Origin: an uncultured Muribaculaceae bacterium | Lineage (GTDB): Bacteria > Bacteroidota > Bacteroidia > Bacteroidales > Muribaculaceae | DNA: 50,646 bases | Direction of reading: 5' to 3' | NCBI GenBank assembly: GCA_910588065.1 | Contig: CAJUPZ010000022.1 | Coordinates: forward strand, 1-50,646 | Part shown: positions 1 to 8,326 of the stretch, one piece after another | Layout of the letters: the number at the start of each line of letters is the position of its first letter | Numbering within the stretch: the first letter of the stretch is position 1 | Notes under the pieces: model-generated | Seen by the model: only the letters and a program-made list of their open reading frames with translations | What the model was told of the DNA's origin: nothing | The model's database searches: none | Made by a program: the position numbers and the translations under genes

Positions 1-8
1 TTAAGGGG

Positions 9-242
9 TCAAACAAACTTTGGCCTCAGGGGGCATCCGCGCTTGGGTTTTCCACCATCCTCGAAGTTGGCGCGTGAAGCGCTTACGGGCGAGGAAACGG
101 CAACGCTGAGATAGTGTGTCTGGTCGTACTTAGCCACACCATTTTCGATACCGTTGGGCTCTGTATCGTTTGAACACGATGCGAGTCCGGCTGCAAGGGC
201 GAATATTGACATCGACCCTGCGAGAAGTTTTGAGATTTTCAT
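9..242 (-). pseudogene. fimbrillin-like lipoprotein, truncated at left window edge
   Basis: The N-terminus has a lipoprotein signal (hydrophobic run, then Ala-Ser-Cys at about residues 21-23, followed by S-N-D). It is followed by the stretch SRANFEDG near residues 55-62, typical of Bacteroidales FimA/Mfa1-type fimbrillins and Mfa-like proteins. Family members are usually 300 residues or longer; this one stops after 77, and the last 15 residues (GKPKRGCPLRPKFV) do not look like the family. The gene is third in a minus-strand cluster after DUF3575 and DUF3868 genes, an arrangement common for fimbrial loci. Exported fimbrillins are lipid-modified, proteolytically matured and polymerised at the surface. 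Either the gene is interrupted by a foreign sequence at the edge or the contig end is a misjoin. The fimbrillin assignment is moderately sure, the cause of the truncation is not. Confidence 0.55.
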
Positions 243-292
243 CGCAAAAAATGTGATTGTTAAGTGAATATAAAAGATATTTTGATTTCGGG

Positions 293-1711
293 TTAAAATC
301 CGAGGTCGTCGAGCTGCTGCAGGGCAGCTGTTGCTTCGGCCACACCGGCATCGGCGGCTGTGCGCAGCAGAGCGCGGGCGGCGGGGTAGTCCTGAGTATC
401 CTGAATGAGGAGAAGGGCGTTGATGTAGGTTGCCTGCGGTGAGTTTCCTGCTTTGGCAAGGTATGCCCGTGCAAGGTCAAACTCGCCGTGAGCCACCGCT
501 GTTGACGCGGCGTTGAGGTTTGCCACCGGAGAGTCGGGGAACATGCGCACGGCCACCTCCATCACCTCGCGGAATTCGGGTGAGTTCTCGTCGAGGGAGC
601 GGGCGTATCTGAACAGCTCCTCAAGCGACAGTTTCTGCGGAGCGGAAGCCATTACGGCAGCTATCTCTTCGGTAGATACGTATGCGCGGACATTGAAGTC
701 TATCTTGTAGTCGCTGTGGCGCAGCGATGGGAATACGTTTTCGAGCAGGAAGGCGTATTGCTTGGGGAAGCGCGATTTTAGGCGTGCCTCGCGGGTGTCG
801 GGAGCGAGGGAGTTGTCGGCGGCGAGCTCAATTATGGCATCTTTGTTTTCTATGGATGATGAGCGGAGGTATGCCACCAGCCCTTCCCAGTCCTCGGCAT
901 GCCATGCTGTGTGCATGATTCCTGCAGGGAAATGGTAGAGGTTGTTCACATAGTCGACAAGGCTTTGGGTGCGTCCTTTGGCAAGACGTTCGTTGCCGGC
1001 GTAGGAGCCGTCCGGCGATGCGTAGCCCACCACGGATAGCGATGTGATGGTGACATCCTTGTCGGATTTCACTTCATCGATGGAGGCGCGTATTTCGGCG
1101 AGCTCGCGGGGGTTGTTGCGGTAGTCGGGGTCGATTACGGTTTTGCCGATTTTGAAGTCAATGAAAGCGGAACCGCTGACAGAGCGGGTCTTGACCGCCT
1201 CGGCCTCGGGCTTGACGTAAATGTATGTTGACACGAACACGCGCGGCGCGAAGTCGAGCGTGGCGAGGAGGGTGGAGCCGTTCTCTCCGAGGTTGTCGCC
1301 GCAGCATCCTTCAACAGAGTAGCGGAGAATCAGCTCTGAGGTCTCCATCCACGGAGCGTAGTCCACCACCTGGGTGTAGTCGGCGGTGTCGGTGCGGTTA
1401 GAGCGCAGCAGGGTATAGGGCGCGGGGTTTGAGTCGTTGCGCAGGTGACGGTAGTATCTGGTGCGTCCGGCCACGATTATCGGCTGGAGCACAAGCGAGT
1501 CGGTTGACGATTTTATGACGGGGGTGAGAATCACCTCGCGGTTTGTCTGATTTGAGAAGTCGGCGAGGTTTACGGCGAGGTTGACAATCAGAGAGGATTC
1601 GGATCGTTCCACTCTTGTTCCTGAGCCGGAGACGGCGGGTTTGGTATATGCCCCGGTCGATATGGCAGCTGCTGCGGCAGCGGCGGTTATGATGAGTTTG
1701 TAAGCGTTCAT
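293..1711 (-). CDS. DUF3868/OmpA-like fimbrial-locus protein
   Basis: A protein of about 472 residues with a signal peptide (MNAYKLIITAA and an Ala-rich core). The N-terminal half resembles DUF3868; an OmpA-like segment follows around residues 180-290 (FIDFKIGKTVIDPDYRNN, then VVGYASPDGSYAGNERLAKGRT), and the C-terminus is helical and TPR-like (ANLNAAS, AYLAKAGNSPQATYINALLL). Such proteins sit with DUF3575 proteins in Bacteroidales fimbrial clusters and probably help anchor or assemble surface fimbriae at the cell wall or outer membrane. An upstream in-frame ATG at 1735 would overlap the preceding gene by 11 bp and add eight polar residues before the signal peptide; I prefer 1711 because it gives a normal signal peptide. 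The precise role is inferred from context. Confidence 0.75.
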   Translation of the reverse strand: MNAYKLIITAAAAAAAISTGAYTKPAVSGSGTRVERSESSLIVNLAVNLADFSNQTNREVILTPVIKSSTDSLVLQPIIVAGRTRYYRHLRNDSNPAPYTLLRSNRTDTADYTQVVDYAPWMETSELILRYSVEGCCGDNLGENGSTLLATLDFAPRVFVSTYIYVKPEAEAVKTRSVSGSAFIDFKIGKTVIDPDYRNNPRELAEIRASIDEVKSDKDVTITSLSVVGYASPDGSYAGNERLAKGRTQSLVDYVNNLYHFPAGIMHTAWHAEDWEGLVAYLRSSSIENKDAIIELAADNSLAPDTREARLKSRFPKQYAFLLENVFPSLRHSDYKIDFNVRAYVSTEEIAAVMASAPQKLSLEELFRYARSLDENSPEFREVMEVAVRMFPDSPVANLNAASTAVAHGEFDLARAYLAKAGNSPQATYINALLLIQDTQDYPAARALLRTAADAGVAEATAALQQLDDLGF

Positions 1712-1724
1712 GCGGTTTGTGCGT

Positions 1725-2330
1725 TTAGAATACATAAACGAGGTTGAGGGCGGCTTTTGTGGGGCCTACATAGTTGTGGTGGCGGTTTTTGCTGATTTTC
1801 TTGCCGCAGCCGGCGCATTCGAATGTGTCGAAGCGGGTGTATATCCAGCCCACGCCTATCTCAGCTTCAAGGTTGAAGTGCTTGGATAGAATCCAGGAGT
1901 AGCCGTAAGCCACGCCGGCGCCGGCCATCCACCCCTGGTAGCGGTGATCCTTGAGGTGAGAGAAGTCCGTGCCGAGAAATTTGAAGCTGCCGAGGTCCAC
2001 ATGGCCGATGTTATACTGGCCTCCGAGCGCGTGGACACCGAAGAAGTGGCCGGCGAATACATCGCAGAGCCAGTAGCGTGCTTCGGGCTGGATGAGCCAG
2101 TGCTTCCAGCGCTTGCCGTTGTCAAGTGACCATGAGTTAAAGTTGGCGCTCAGATCAGCGGTCCATTTGTCGTTGATTTTCGCTTCGGCGCCAAGGTTGA
2201 CAGTCAGAGCCGCATCATAGATGAGGTTTGTCTTCAGGGCGACTTTCTGTGCAACTGCGATGCTGCAGCAGGAAGACAGCAGTAACATTACGGCTACTGC
2301 TCTCATTCCATTTTTTAAGAAAATCTTCAT
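1725..2330 (-). CDS. DUF3575 domain outer-membrane-type protein
   Basis: 201 residues with a signal peptide (MLLLSSCCSIAVAQ) and the DUF3575 pattern: KVALKTNLIYDAALTVNLG directly after cleavage, alternating aromatic strands (WSLDNGKRWKHWLIQPEARYW), and a final aromatic residue in LNLVYVF, as expected of a small outer-membrane beta-barrel. A CAGCGKK segment near residue 175 supplies two cysteines. It is the first gene of the minus-strand fimbrial cluster, 13 bp before the preferred start of the DUF3868 gene. DUF3575 genes occur next to fimbrial and OmpA-like genes across Bacteroidales; the molecular function is not established. A likely -7 element lies about 150 bp upstream. Confidence 0.8.
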   Translation of the reverse strand: MKIFLKNGMRAVAVMLLLSSCCSIAVAQKVALKTNLIYDAALTVNLGAEAKINDKWTADLSANFNSWSLDNGKRWKHWLIQPEARYWLCDVFAGHFFGVHALGGQYNIGHVDLGSFKFLGTDFSHLKDHRYQGWMAGAGVAYGYSWILSKHFNLEAEIGVGWIYTRFDTFECAGCGKKISKNRHHNYVGPTKAALNLVYVF

Positions 2331-2477
2331 AAAAAGGGGTACTATATTTCTGTGTTATTATATTAAATAAGTATAGGCTGGCTTGAAAGGTTAAAAAACG
2401 CAATATTTTAAGTTAAATGCTTGGTTTGGCAAGGTGTGTGAAATTCAAAATATCAGCTTTAACCGAGTCAAGTGCTG

Positions 2478-2485
2478 CAAAGGTA
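2478..2485 (-). promoter_or_regulatory. -7 element (TACCTTTG) for fimbrial operon
   Basis: Read on the minus strand this is TACCTTTG, a full match to the Bacteroidetes TAnnTTTG. No TTG is seen at the preferred 19-21 bp spacing. It would give a leader of about 140 nt for the DUF3575 gene. Confidence 0.45.
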
Positions 2486-2599
2486 GACAAAATGTGCGAA
2501 TTTACCCCCCCCAATTGTTAAAAATAGTTAAAGTTTTACTTTCGGCACAATCCGGAAGTGAGTCCGCCGCCGGTCTGATGGGTAATTTCCACCACGCTG

Positions 2600-3230
2600 T
2601 GGTGCGATGATGAGGTGGACAAAAGAGGCGGGATGGGTCGCGAGAATCGCCCATAACATCGCCTCTCGCGAGGCTCAGGGGGAGAGGGGGCGCTCTCCTA
2701 CCCCAGGCCTCGCGCTGCGCGCTCGTGCCGGGGATATTCATGGCATCGCGCATCCTGCGCTCAGACGTCTCCGACGCCGATCCGCTATGCGTGGGAAGGT
2801 GTGGTACCTCCGGCACCATATAGGTAATGCGCCGATAATCCGCACACTGCGTGTGCGATTAACAAGATAATCGCACCCTCCGGGCGCTCGGGCGTCGGCG
2901 GCGCCTAAATTAGATAATGTGGATGTAATATAGAGCCGTAGGCTCGCCAATTTTGTTAGCCCCGTACGAAGTGCGGGGATAGCTCACCGAGATGGTGCCG
3001 GAGGTACCAGACTTCTCGCGACCACGCTCACCGCGGGTCTTTTTTAGGGGGAACGCGCTAACGTGTGGTCTCGCTACGCTCCACCGACACGCCATTTCCG
3101 GCCACCCGCTCACCGCGGGTGGGAATTACCGAAATCCCGATCAATATAAGTGGGTAATGCACCCGCGGTGAGCGGGTGGCAAGGCAGTAGCGGGGGTGTG
3201 GAGCGCAGCGACACCCCACGAACAGGCAGC
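2600..3230. repeat. REP-like inverted-repeat mosaic in gene-free block
   Basis: The 2331-3369 interval has no convincing gene. It contains a perfect 18-bp inverted pair (TGGTACCTCCGGCACCAT at 2802-2819 and its complement at 2992-3009). A perfect 21-bp inverted pair lies at 3101-3121 and 3160-3180 (core CCACCCGCTCACCGCGGGTG), with a third 14-bp copy of its core (CGCTCACCGCGGGT) at 3025-3038. An imperfect pair of the TCGCTACGCTCCAC type lies near 3070 and 3200. The nested arrangement looks like intergenic REP/BIME-type palindromic elements built from several families. No transposase is present. Confidence 0.6.
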
Positions 3231-3261
3231 AAAAACAAAAAAAGACCCCTGTGAGGGGGTC
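3231..3261 (-). terminator. intrinsic terminator after rho
   Basis: On the minus strand a GACCCC...GGGGTC hairpin (arms 3256-3261 and 3244-3249) is followed by seven T, G, then five T. This is a textbook intrinsic terminator about 110 nt past the rho stop codon. Confidence 0.8.
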
Positions 3262-3369
3262 GCGAGAGAGGAGAGAGGAGGGCGTTGGAGATAGGATGGT
3301 GAGGGCGCAATATATCGGCGCAGGGTGCATGAACCGGGGTGGGACGCCGTCGGTCTGGGTGCCTGCGGG

Positions 3370-5412
3370 TCAGTCGCCCATAGTGCGCAGAAGTTCGTCA
3401 TTGTCGTGGCTGCGCTCCATGCGGTCCTTGATGAATTCCATGGCTTCGATGGAGTTTCTGTCGGAAAGGAACCGGCGGAGAATCCACATTCTGTTGAGGG
3501 TTTCGTTGCGCAGCAGCAGGTCGTCGCGTCGTGTGCTCGAGGCCATGATGTCGACTGCGGGGAATATGCGTTTGTTGCTGAGCTTGCGGTCGAGCTGCAG
3601 TTCCATGTTGCCGGTGCCTTTGAATTCCTCGAAGATAACCTCGTCCATTTTGGAGCTTGTTTCGGTGAGCGCGGTGGCTATGATGGTGAGCGAGCCGCCC
3701 CCTTCGATATTACGTGCTGCGCCGAAGAAGCGTTTGGGTTTCTGGAGGGCGTTGGCGTCCACGCCGCCGGAGAGGATTTTGCCGGACGCGGGTGACACCG
3801 TATTATAAGCGCGCGCGAGGCGGGTGATGGAGTCAAGGAGAATCACAACGTCGTGGCCGCACTCCACAAGGCGTTTGGCTTTTTCGAGCACTATGCTTGC
3901 AATTTTGACATGGCGCTCGGCGGGTTCGTCGAAAGTTGATGCAATCACCTCGGCGTTTACGCTGCGGCTCATGTCGGTCACCTCCTCGGGACGTTCGTCG
4001 ATGAGGAGAATCATGATGTATGTCTCGGGGTGGTTTTCGGCTATAGCGTTTGCTATGTCCTTGAGAAGAATTGTCTTACCGGTTTTCGGGGGCGCTACAA
4101 TGAGGCCGCGCTGGCCTTTGCCGATGGGTGAGAACATATCCACAACGCGGGTTGAGATATTGCAGGTGCGTCCGCTTGTGAGGTCGAATTTCTCGTCCGG
4201 GAACAGGGGCGTGAGGTGTTCGAAAGGCACTCGGTCGCGCACAAATTCCGGTGAGCGGCCGTTGATGCTGATGACGCTTGTGAGGGGGAAGTATTTGTCG
4301 CCTTCGCGGGGGGGACGTACGGTTGCTTCGATGACATCACCGGTTTTGAGGCCGTAGTTTTTGATGTGTTGCTGGGTCACATACACGTCGTCGGGCGAGG
4401 ACAGGTAGTTGTAGTCGCTTGAGCGGAGGAATCCGTAGCCTTCGGGAATTATCTCGAGCACACCTGATGCGCGGATAATGCCGTCGAAATTGTAAGCCGG
4501 AGTCTGCGGCTGTTGCTGCTGCTGACGCTGGTTGTTGTTATTGTTGTTGCGGTTTTTCTGCTTTTTGTTCTGTTTCTGCATTTTCTGCTCCTGCCAGGGT
4601 TCGGCGATTGTGATGGGAGCTGATGCGGCGGCGATTGCGGCAGCTTTCTCGGCCTCCTCTTTCTCGCGCTGCGAGCGGGGCACAAAGCGGCGGCCTTCGG
4701 AGCGGGGGAAGAATGCTCCGAATTCGGCGCTGCGTGGCTTGAAGTCGCGGCGCTGCTGCTGGGGCTGGTTCTGGTTCTGCTGTTGTTGCTGTTGCTGCGG
4801 CTGTTCGTTTTGGGTGGCAGCGGGTGCCGGCTCGCTGTCGCTGTTTTGGACGGGGGACTCGTTTGGAGCTGATTCCGTCTGTTTTTCTTCGAGAGGAATC
4901 GGGGCTATGAGAGTGAGCTCGTCGCGCTTGTCGTCTAAAGAGGTCGGTTCTTGTGTTGCCGGCTGCTGTTCGGTGGTGTCGGCAGGTTGCTTTTTTGCAG
5001 GGCGTCCGCGTTTCGGTTTTTCCGGAGCCTGCCGGGCCGGCTGTGTTTCAGCCTGAGGCTCGCTTGCGCTGTCGGTATTTGTTTCTACCTCAGGGGTTTC
5101 GGGAGCTGGTTCGGCTGCTTTGTCGGCTTTCGGTTTGCGTCCGCGGCGTTTGGGAGCGTCGGTTGGCTGGTCGGTTGCAGTGTCGGATTCGTTATCTTCA
5201 GTCGCTTTACGGTTTTTCTTCCTTGAGTCTTTTGGTTCGGCTTTACGGCGTTTTTCAGATGCTGATGATGCGTAGTTTATAGCCTGCTCGTCAAGGATGT
5301 AGTTGATAAGGTTGTCGGAGTCGGCAGCCTCAGCCTTTTTCATTCCCATCTCGGAAGCTATGGCTCGAAGTTGCTCAACGTTTTTTTCTGAAAGTTCAGA
5401 GTAGTTGTACAT
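3370..5412 (-). CDS. rho: transcription termination factor Rho with long disordered insert
   Basis: Hexameric RNA-dependent ATPase that terminates transcription. Order of parts in 680 residues: Rho N-terminal helical domain (about 1-50, LSEKNVEQLRAIASEMGM); a very long, charged, Pro/Gln/Asn-rich region (about 55-300, with runs of Q and N near 200-220 and 280-300); the OB-fold RNA-binding domain (about 305-390, GVLEIIPEGYGFLRS); and the ATPase core with Walker A APPKTGKT (about 440), LLIDERPEE (about 474), DSITRLARAYN (about 530) and the Q/R-loop segment SGGVDANALQKPKRFFGAARN. E. coli Rho is about 420 residues, so roughly 250 are extra. In Bacteroides thetaiotaomicron a disordered Rho region is reported to drive condensate formation; a similar role here is inferred. 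Single gene with its own promoter and terminator. Confidence 0.97.
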   Translation of the reverse strand: MYNYSELSEKNVEQLRAIASEMGMKKAEAADSDNLINYILDEQAINYASSASEKRRKAEPKDSRKKNRKATEDNESDTATDQPTDAPKRRGRKPKADKAAEPAPETPEVETNTDSASEPQAETQPARQAPEKPKRGRPAKKQPADTTEQQPATQEPTSLDDKRDELTLIAPIPLEEKQTESAPNESPVQNSDSEPAPAATQNEQPQQQQQQQNQNQPQQQRRDFKPRSAEFGAFFPRSEGRRFVPRSQREKEEAEKAAAIAAASAPITIAEPWQEQKMQKQNKKQKNRNNNNNNQRQQQQQPQTPAYNFDGIIRASGVLEIIPEGYGFLRSSDYNYLSSPDDVYVTQQHIKNYGLKTGDVIEATVRPPREGDKYFPLTSVISINGRSPEFVRDRVPFEHLTPLFPDEKFDLTSGRTCNISTRVVDMFSPIGKGQRGLIVAPPKTGKTILLKDIANAIAENHPETYIMILLIDERPEEVTDMSRSVNAEVIASTFDEPAERHVKIASIVLEKAKRLVECGHDVVILLDSITRLARAYNTVSPASGKILSGGVDANALQKPKRFFGAARNIEGGGSLTIIATALTETSSKMDEVIFEEFKGTGNMELQLDRKLSNKRIFPAVDIMASSTRRDDLLLRNETLNRMWILRRFLSDRNSIEAMEFIKDRMERSHDNDELLRTMGD

Positions 5413-5521
5413 TGGTTGAAAGTGTCTTTATTGTTTTCGTGAGTCAGCCGGAGCGGTGCGTGGAGAGTCGTCAATGCGTAGAAACTCCTGAGAAGTGGCA
5501 CTTCAAGCCGGCTGCAAACGC

Positions 5522-5583
5522 AGGGATTTGAAACAGAGGGTTGAGTGGATTGAGGGGAGATGGTGAGAAATTTGTTGGGGATG
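5522..5583 (-). promoter_or_regulatory. rut-like C-rich, G-poor tract in rho leader
   Basis: The 62 nt of the predicted rho leader (minus strand) contain 28 C and only 1 G. Such unstructured C-over-G bubbles are what Rho binds. Its place between the rho promoter (5656-5685) and start codon (5412) suggests that Rho limits its own expression by early termination, as is known for E. coli rho. The composition is seen directly; the function is inferred. Confidence 0.5.
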
Positions 5584-5655
5584 CCCGGTCACGGAAATGA
5601 GCGGAGCCGCTCGGCCGGAGATGGATGCGAGGTGCATCCTGCTTGAATTTGAGTG

Positions 5656-5685
5656 CAAAGTTAGTGCAATTTTTGAAAAGAGCAA
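5656..5685 (-). promoter_or_regulatory. rho promoter
   Basis: On the minus strand, TTG (5683-5685), a 19-bp gap and TAACTTTG (5656-5663) match the Bacteroidetes -33/-7 promoter. It predicts a leader of about 235 nt before the rho start. Confidence 0.65.
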
Positions 5686-5749
5686 TACAATGTTCAAAAA
5701 TAAAACAGTCGGGTGGCTGAAATGTTCATCGCGGGAGCGCATTGTAATT

Positions 5750-5780
5750 TTTGTGCATTTGATTAAAATGTGTAATTTTG
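5750..5780 (+). promoter_or_regulatory. promoter of PatB-type lyase gene
   Basis: TTTG (5750-5753), a 19-bp gap and TAATTTTG (5773-5780) give a full Bacteroidetes promoter match. The start codon follows at 5798, so the leader is only about 10-12 nt. This position also fixes the start at 5798 over in-frame codons further upstream. Confidence 0.75.
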
Positions 5781-5797
5781 CGGAAAAATACGCAGCA

Positions 5798-6997
5798 ATG
5801 GCAAAATATGATTTTGATACCGTGATTGAGCGCCGGGGCACCGGTGCGATGAAGTATGATTCGTTGAAAGAACTTTTCGGCCGTGAGGATGTGACGCCGC
5901 TATGGATCGCCGACATGGAATTTGCGGCGGCTCCGGAAATCACGCAGGCCATGCTGCGGCGGTTCTCCCACCCGGTGTACGGCTATGCTTGCACACCGCA
6001 AACTTACTGGCAGTCGATACGCTCGTGGCTTAAACGCCGCCACAACTTCAATGTTGAGCAGAGCGAGCTCGCCTTTGTCCCCGGAGTTGTGAGGGCGATA
6101 GCCTACGCGCTGAATTTCTTCACCTGCGCGGGCGACAAGGTTGTGATACAGCCGCCGGTATATCATCCTTTCCGTCTTGTCACCGAAGGCAATGGCCGGG
6201 TTGTTGTCGAGAATCCGCTGGTGCCCGCCGCCGATGGCAAGAGCTATGAGATGGATCTTGCCGGGCTGGAGCGCATATTCGCAACCGAGAGCCCCAAACT
6301 GATGATACTCTGCAACCCCCACAACCCCGCGGGCATACAGTGGAGCCGTGAGACGCTTGCCGCTGTGGGCACTCTCGCAAGGAAATACGGAGTTGTGGTT
6401 GTGAGCGATGAGATTCATGGCGACCTGATGCTTTATGGCCGCGCGCATGTGCCGTTTCTTGATGCGGGAGAGGATGCTGCGGCTGTGGGCATAGCTTTCG
6501 GCGCTCCTTCAAAAACTTTCAATATTCCCGGACTTGTGAGCTCATGGGCTGTTGTCCGCAATCCGGAGCTTCGTGAACCGTTCTACAAATGGCTTGAGGT
6601 GAATGAGTTTTCGGCGCCTAACTTCACCGCCACCACCGGCACCGAGGCCGCATATACCTGCGGCGAGGAGTGGCTCAACGAGCTTATACCTTATATAGAG
6701 GGCAATATCGAGGCTGTAGAGACATTTTTTGCTGAAAAATGTCCTGCCATCAAGGTGATGCGTCCGCAGGCGTCATTCCTTATATGGCTTGATTGCCGTG
6801 AACTGGGACTGACCCAGCCCGAGCTTGAGAATATGTTTATAAACAAAGCCGGGCTCGCACTCAATTCAGGCACAATGTTCGGCACCCAGGGCGAGGGCTT
6901 CATGCGTCTGAATATCGCTCAGCCGAGGGCATCACTGCTGAAGGCGCTCGCATCGCTCGAAGGGATAGCCTGTCCGGCAGAGGCCGTCAACGCCTGA
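5798..6997 (+). CDS. PatB/MalY-type cystathionine beta-lyase, PLP-dependent
   Basis: 399-residue fold-type I PLP enzyme. The opening FDTVIERRGTGAMKYD and PLWIADMEFAAAPEI are hallmarks of the PatB/MalY branch, which cleaves the C-S bond of cystathionine or cysteine conjugates to give a thiol, pyruvate and ammonia. VSDEIHGDL (Asp204) contacts the pyridine nitrogen and Lys239 in APSKTFNIPGL is the expected Schiff-base lysine. The open frame extends 67 codons upstream to 5597, but that part would cover the promoter and lacks family similarity, so ATG 5798 is chosen. Transcribed divergently from rho. Its 3' end overlaps the convergent histidine kinase gene by 79 bp. The true substrate cannot be told from sequence; generic aminotransferase labels are common for this family. 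Confidence 0.88.
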   Translation: MAKYDFDTVIERRGTGAMKYDSLKELFGREDVTPLWIADMEFAAAPEITQAMLRRFSHPVYGYACTPQTYWQSIRSWLKRRHNFNVEQSELAFVPGVVRAIAYALNFFTCAGDKVVIQPPVYHPFRLVTEGNGRVVVENPLVPAADGKSYEMDLAGLERIFATESPKLMILCNPHNPAGIQWSRETLAAVGTLARKYGVVVVSDEIHGDLMLYGRAHVPFLDAGEDAAAVGIAFGAPSKTFNIPGLVSSWAVVRNPELREPFYKWLEVNEFSAPNFTATTGTEAAYTCGEEWLNELIPYIEGNIEAVETFFAEKCPAIKVMRPQASFLIWLDCRELGLTQPELENMFINKAGLALNSGTMFGTQGEGFMRLNIAQPRASLLKALASLEGIACPAEAVNA

Positions 6998-8313
6998 TTT
7001 GCGTTCGGGAAATCGATTTTAAATGACGTCAGTCCGCTCCGGTTGTCGGTGCGGAGGCTGAATCTGCATCCGTGCTTGCGCAGGATGTCGCCCACCATCA
7101 TCAGTCCGAGGCCCTGGCCGCCGCGCTTGGTTGAGAAGAACGGCGAGAATATGTGGCCGCTCGCCTCCGGTGTTATTCCGGCGCCGTTGTCGGTAACTGT
7201 CACGGCAACAGGGCTGTCGGTGACTGTGATAGTTATGTTGCCATGGCGTCCGGTCGATTCGATGCTCTCCTTTGAATTCTTGACAATGTTGACAATGGTC
7301 TGCTCAAAGAGCACGGGGTCAATCATAGCGAGTGGCGGCGCGGATGTGCTGACAGTCAGCCGCACTGTCGCGCTGCTGCCCGCAAGCCCTTCGAGGAAAG
7401 GCATCAGCGAGGCTATTCTGTTGGCGATATCCATGGTCTGCAGCTTGGCCTGCGGTATTTTCACAACATCAGCGTAGGCGGTGATGAATTCGCTCATGCT
7501 GCCGCAGCGGTCGTTGCAGCTGTCTATGGCTTCGACAAGGTCCTGCTCCTCAAGGATCGAGGATAGGGTTTCGAGAATCGATTTCACACCGGCCATGGTG
7601 TTGTTGACCTCGTGGGCTATCAGACGTATCACCTTGCCATACGCTTCTTTTTCAGCCCTCATCACCTCGTCAGTGAGGCTCTCAACGAGCACATACGGGC
7701 GGGAAAAGCCTTTTTCCATGAAGTCGAGGCGCGAAATGCGCATTATGTTGGTGTCGCTGATTCTGAGTGTGCGGCTTGTGCGCTGCGGGGTGGCGGATAT
7801 GGCCGCGGCCACCTCGCTTTTCAGGTTGTTGAGCTCCAGTCCGGTTATGTCGGAGGATTCTTTGGCGTCGAGATAGCGTGTCATGGCCGGGTTGACGAGC
7901 GAAATCCTGCCGTCGAAGTCAAGAATCATGATTCCCACGGGGGATGTTTTTATGAGCAGCTGCAGAAAGTGCTCCTGCTCGATGCTGTGCAGCCTTTCCT
8001 CTTTGAGCCGGTCGATGATGCGGTTGAACATTCCCACGAGCCTGTCCGCATCGCGCTGTCCCACCTTGACGAGGCGGCTGTTGAAATCTTGGGCGCGGAC
8101 AAGGTCCATGCCGCTGTTTACCGCGCTGATTGGGCGCACAACGCTCATGTACAGTATGTACAGCAGGCCGCCCGGCACTATCACCGCGCCCGCGGTTATC
8201 GCGACTCGCCGCCATCCTGCGGCGTCGGCAAGCCATTGCGGCTGTATATATAATAAGGTGGCCTCTGCAATTATCCAGATTACAAGCAGCCAGAAAATCC
8301 ACTTTGATGCCAT
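6919..8313 (-). CDS. NtrB-like sensor histidine kinase
   Basis: 464 residues: two N-terminal membrane helices (about 4-24 and 35-58), a HAMP-like linker (about 60-108, ending in a coiled coil), a PAS domain (about 115-220, TSPVGIMILDFDGRISLVNPAMTRYL), then the kinase core. The phospho-accepting His lies in RLIAHEVNNTM (about 235); the ATP site has IVNIVKNSKESI (about 344), DNGAGI (about 376) and GGQGLGLMMV (about 400). The very short periplasmic part between the helices suggests membrane or cytoplasmic sensing. It lies 13 bp after the NtrC-type regulator gene and surely phosphorylates it. Both lie next to the export operon, so they probably control it. The last 26 codons overlap the convergent lyase gene. 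Confidence 0.93.
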   Translation of the reverse strand: MASKWIFWLLVIWIIAEATLLYIQPQWLADAAGWRRVAITAGAVIVPGGLLYILYMSVVRPISAVNSGMDLVRAQDFNSRLVKVGQRDADRLVGMFNRIIDRLKEERLHSIEQEHFLQLLIKTSPVGIMILDFDGRISLVNPAMTRYLDAKESSDITGLELNNLKSEVAAAISATPQRTSRTLRISDTNIMRISRLDFMEKGFSRPYVLVESLTDEVMRAEKEAYGKVIRLIAHEVNNTMAGVKSILETLSSILEEQDLVEAIDSCNDRCGSMSEFITAYADVVKIPQAKLQTMDIANRIASLMPFLEGLAGSSATVRLTVSTSAPPLAMIDPVLFEQTIVNIVKNSKESIESTGRHGNITITVTDSPVAVTVTDNGAGITPEASGHIFSPFFSTKRGGQGLGLMMVGDILRKHGCRFSLRTDNRSGLTSFKIDFPNANQALTASAGQAIPSSDASAFSSDALG

Positions 8314-8326
8314 AGCCTGCGGGGTG

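Noticed and set aside
2502..3401. Several ORFs of 60-105 codons between the fimbrial operon and rho
   Set aside because: They are translations of the palindromic repeats on both strands, with no recognisable protein pattern.
4532..5282. Antisense ORFs opposite the rho insert
   Set aside because: Cys/Phe/Leu-rich translations are the mirror of Q/N/P-rich codons in rho.
5597..5797. Longer N-terminus for the PatB-type lyase
   Set aside because: Would include the promoter and has no similarity to family members.
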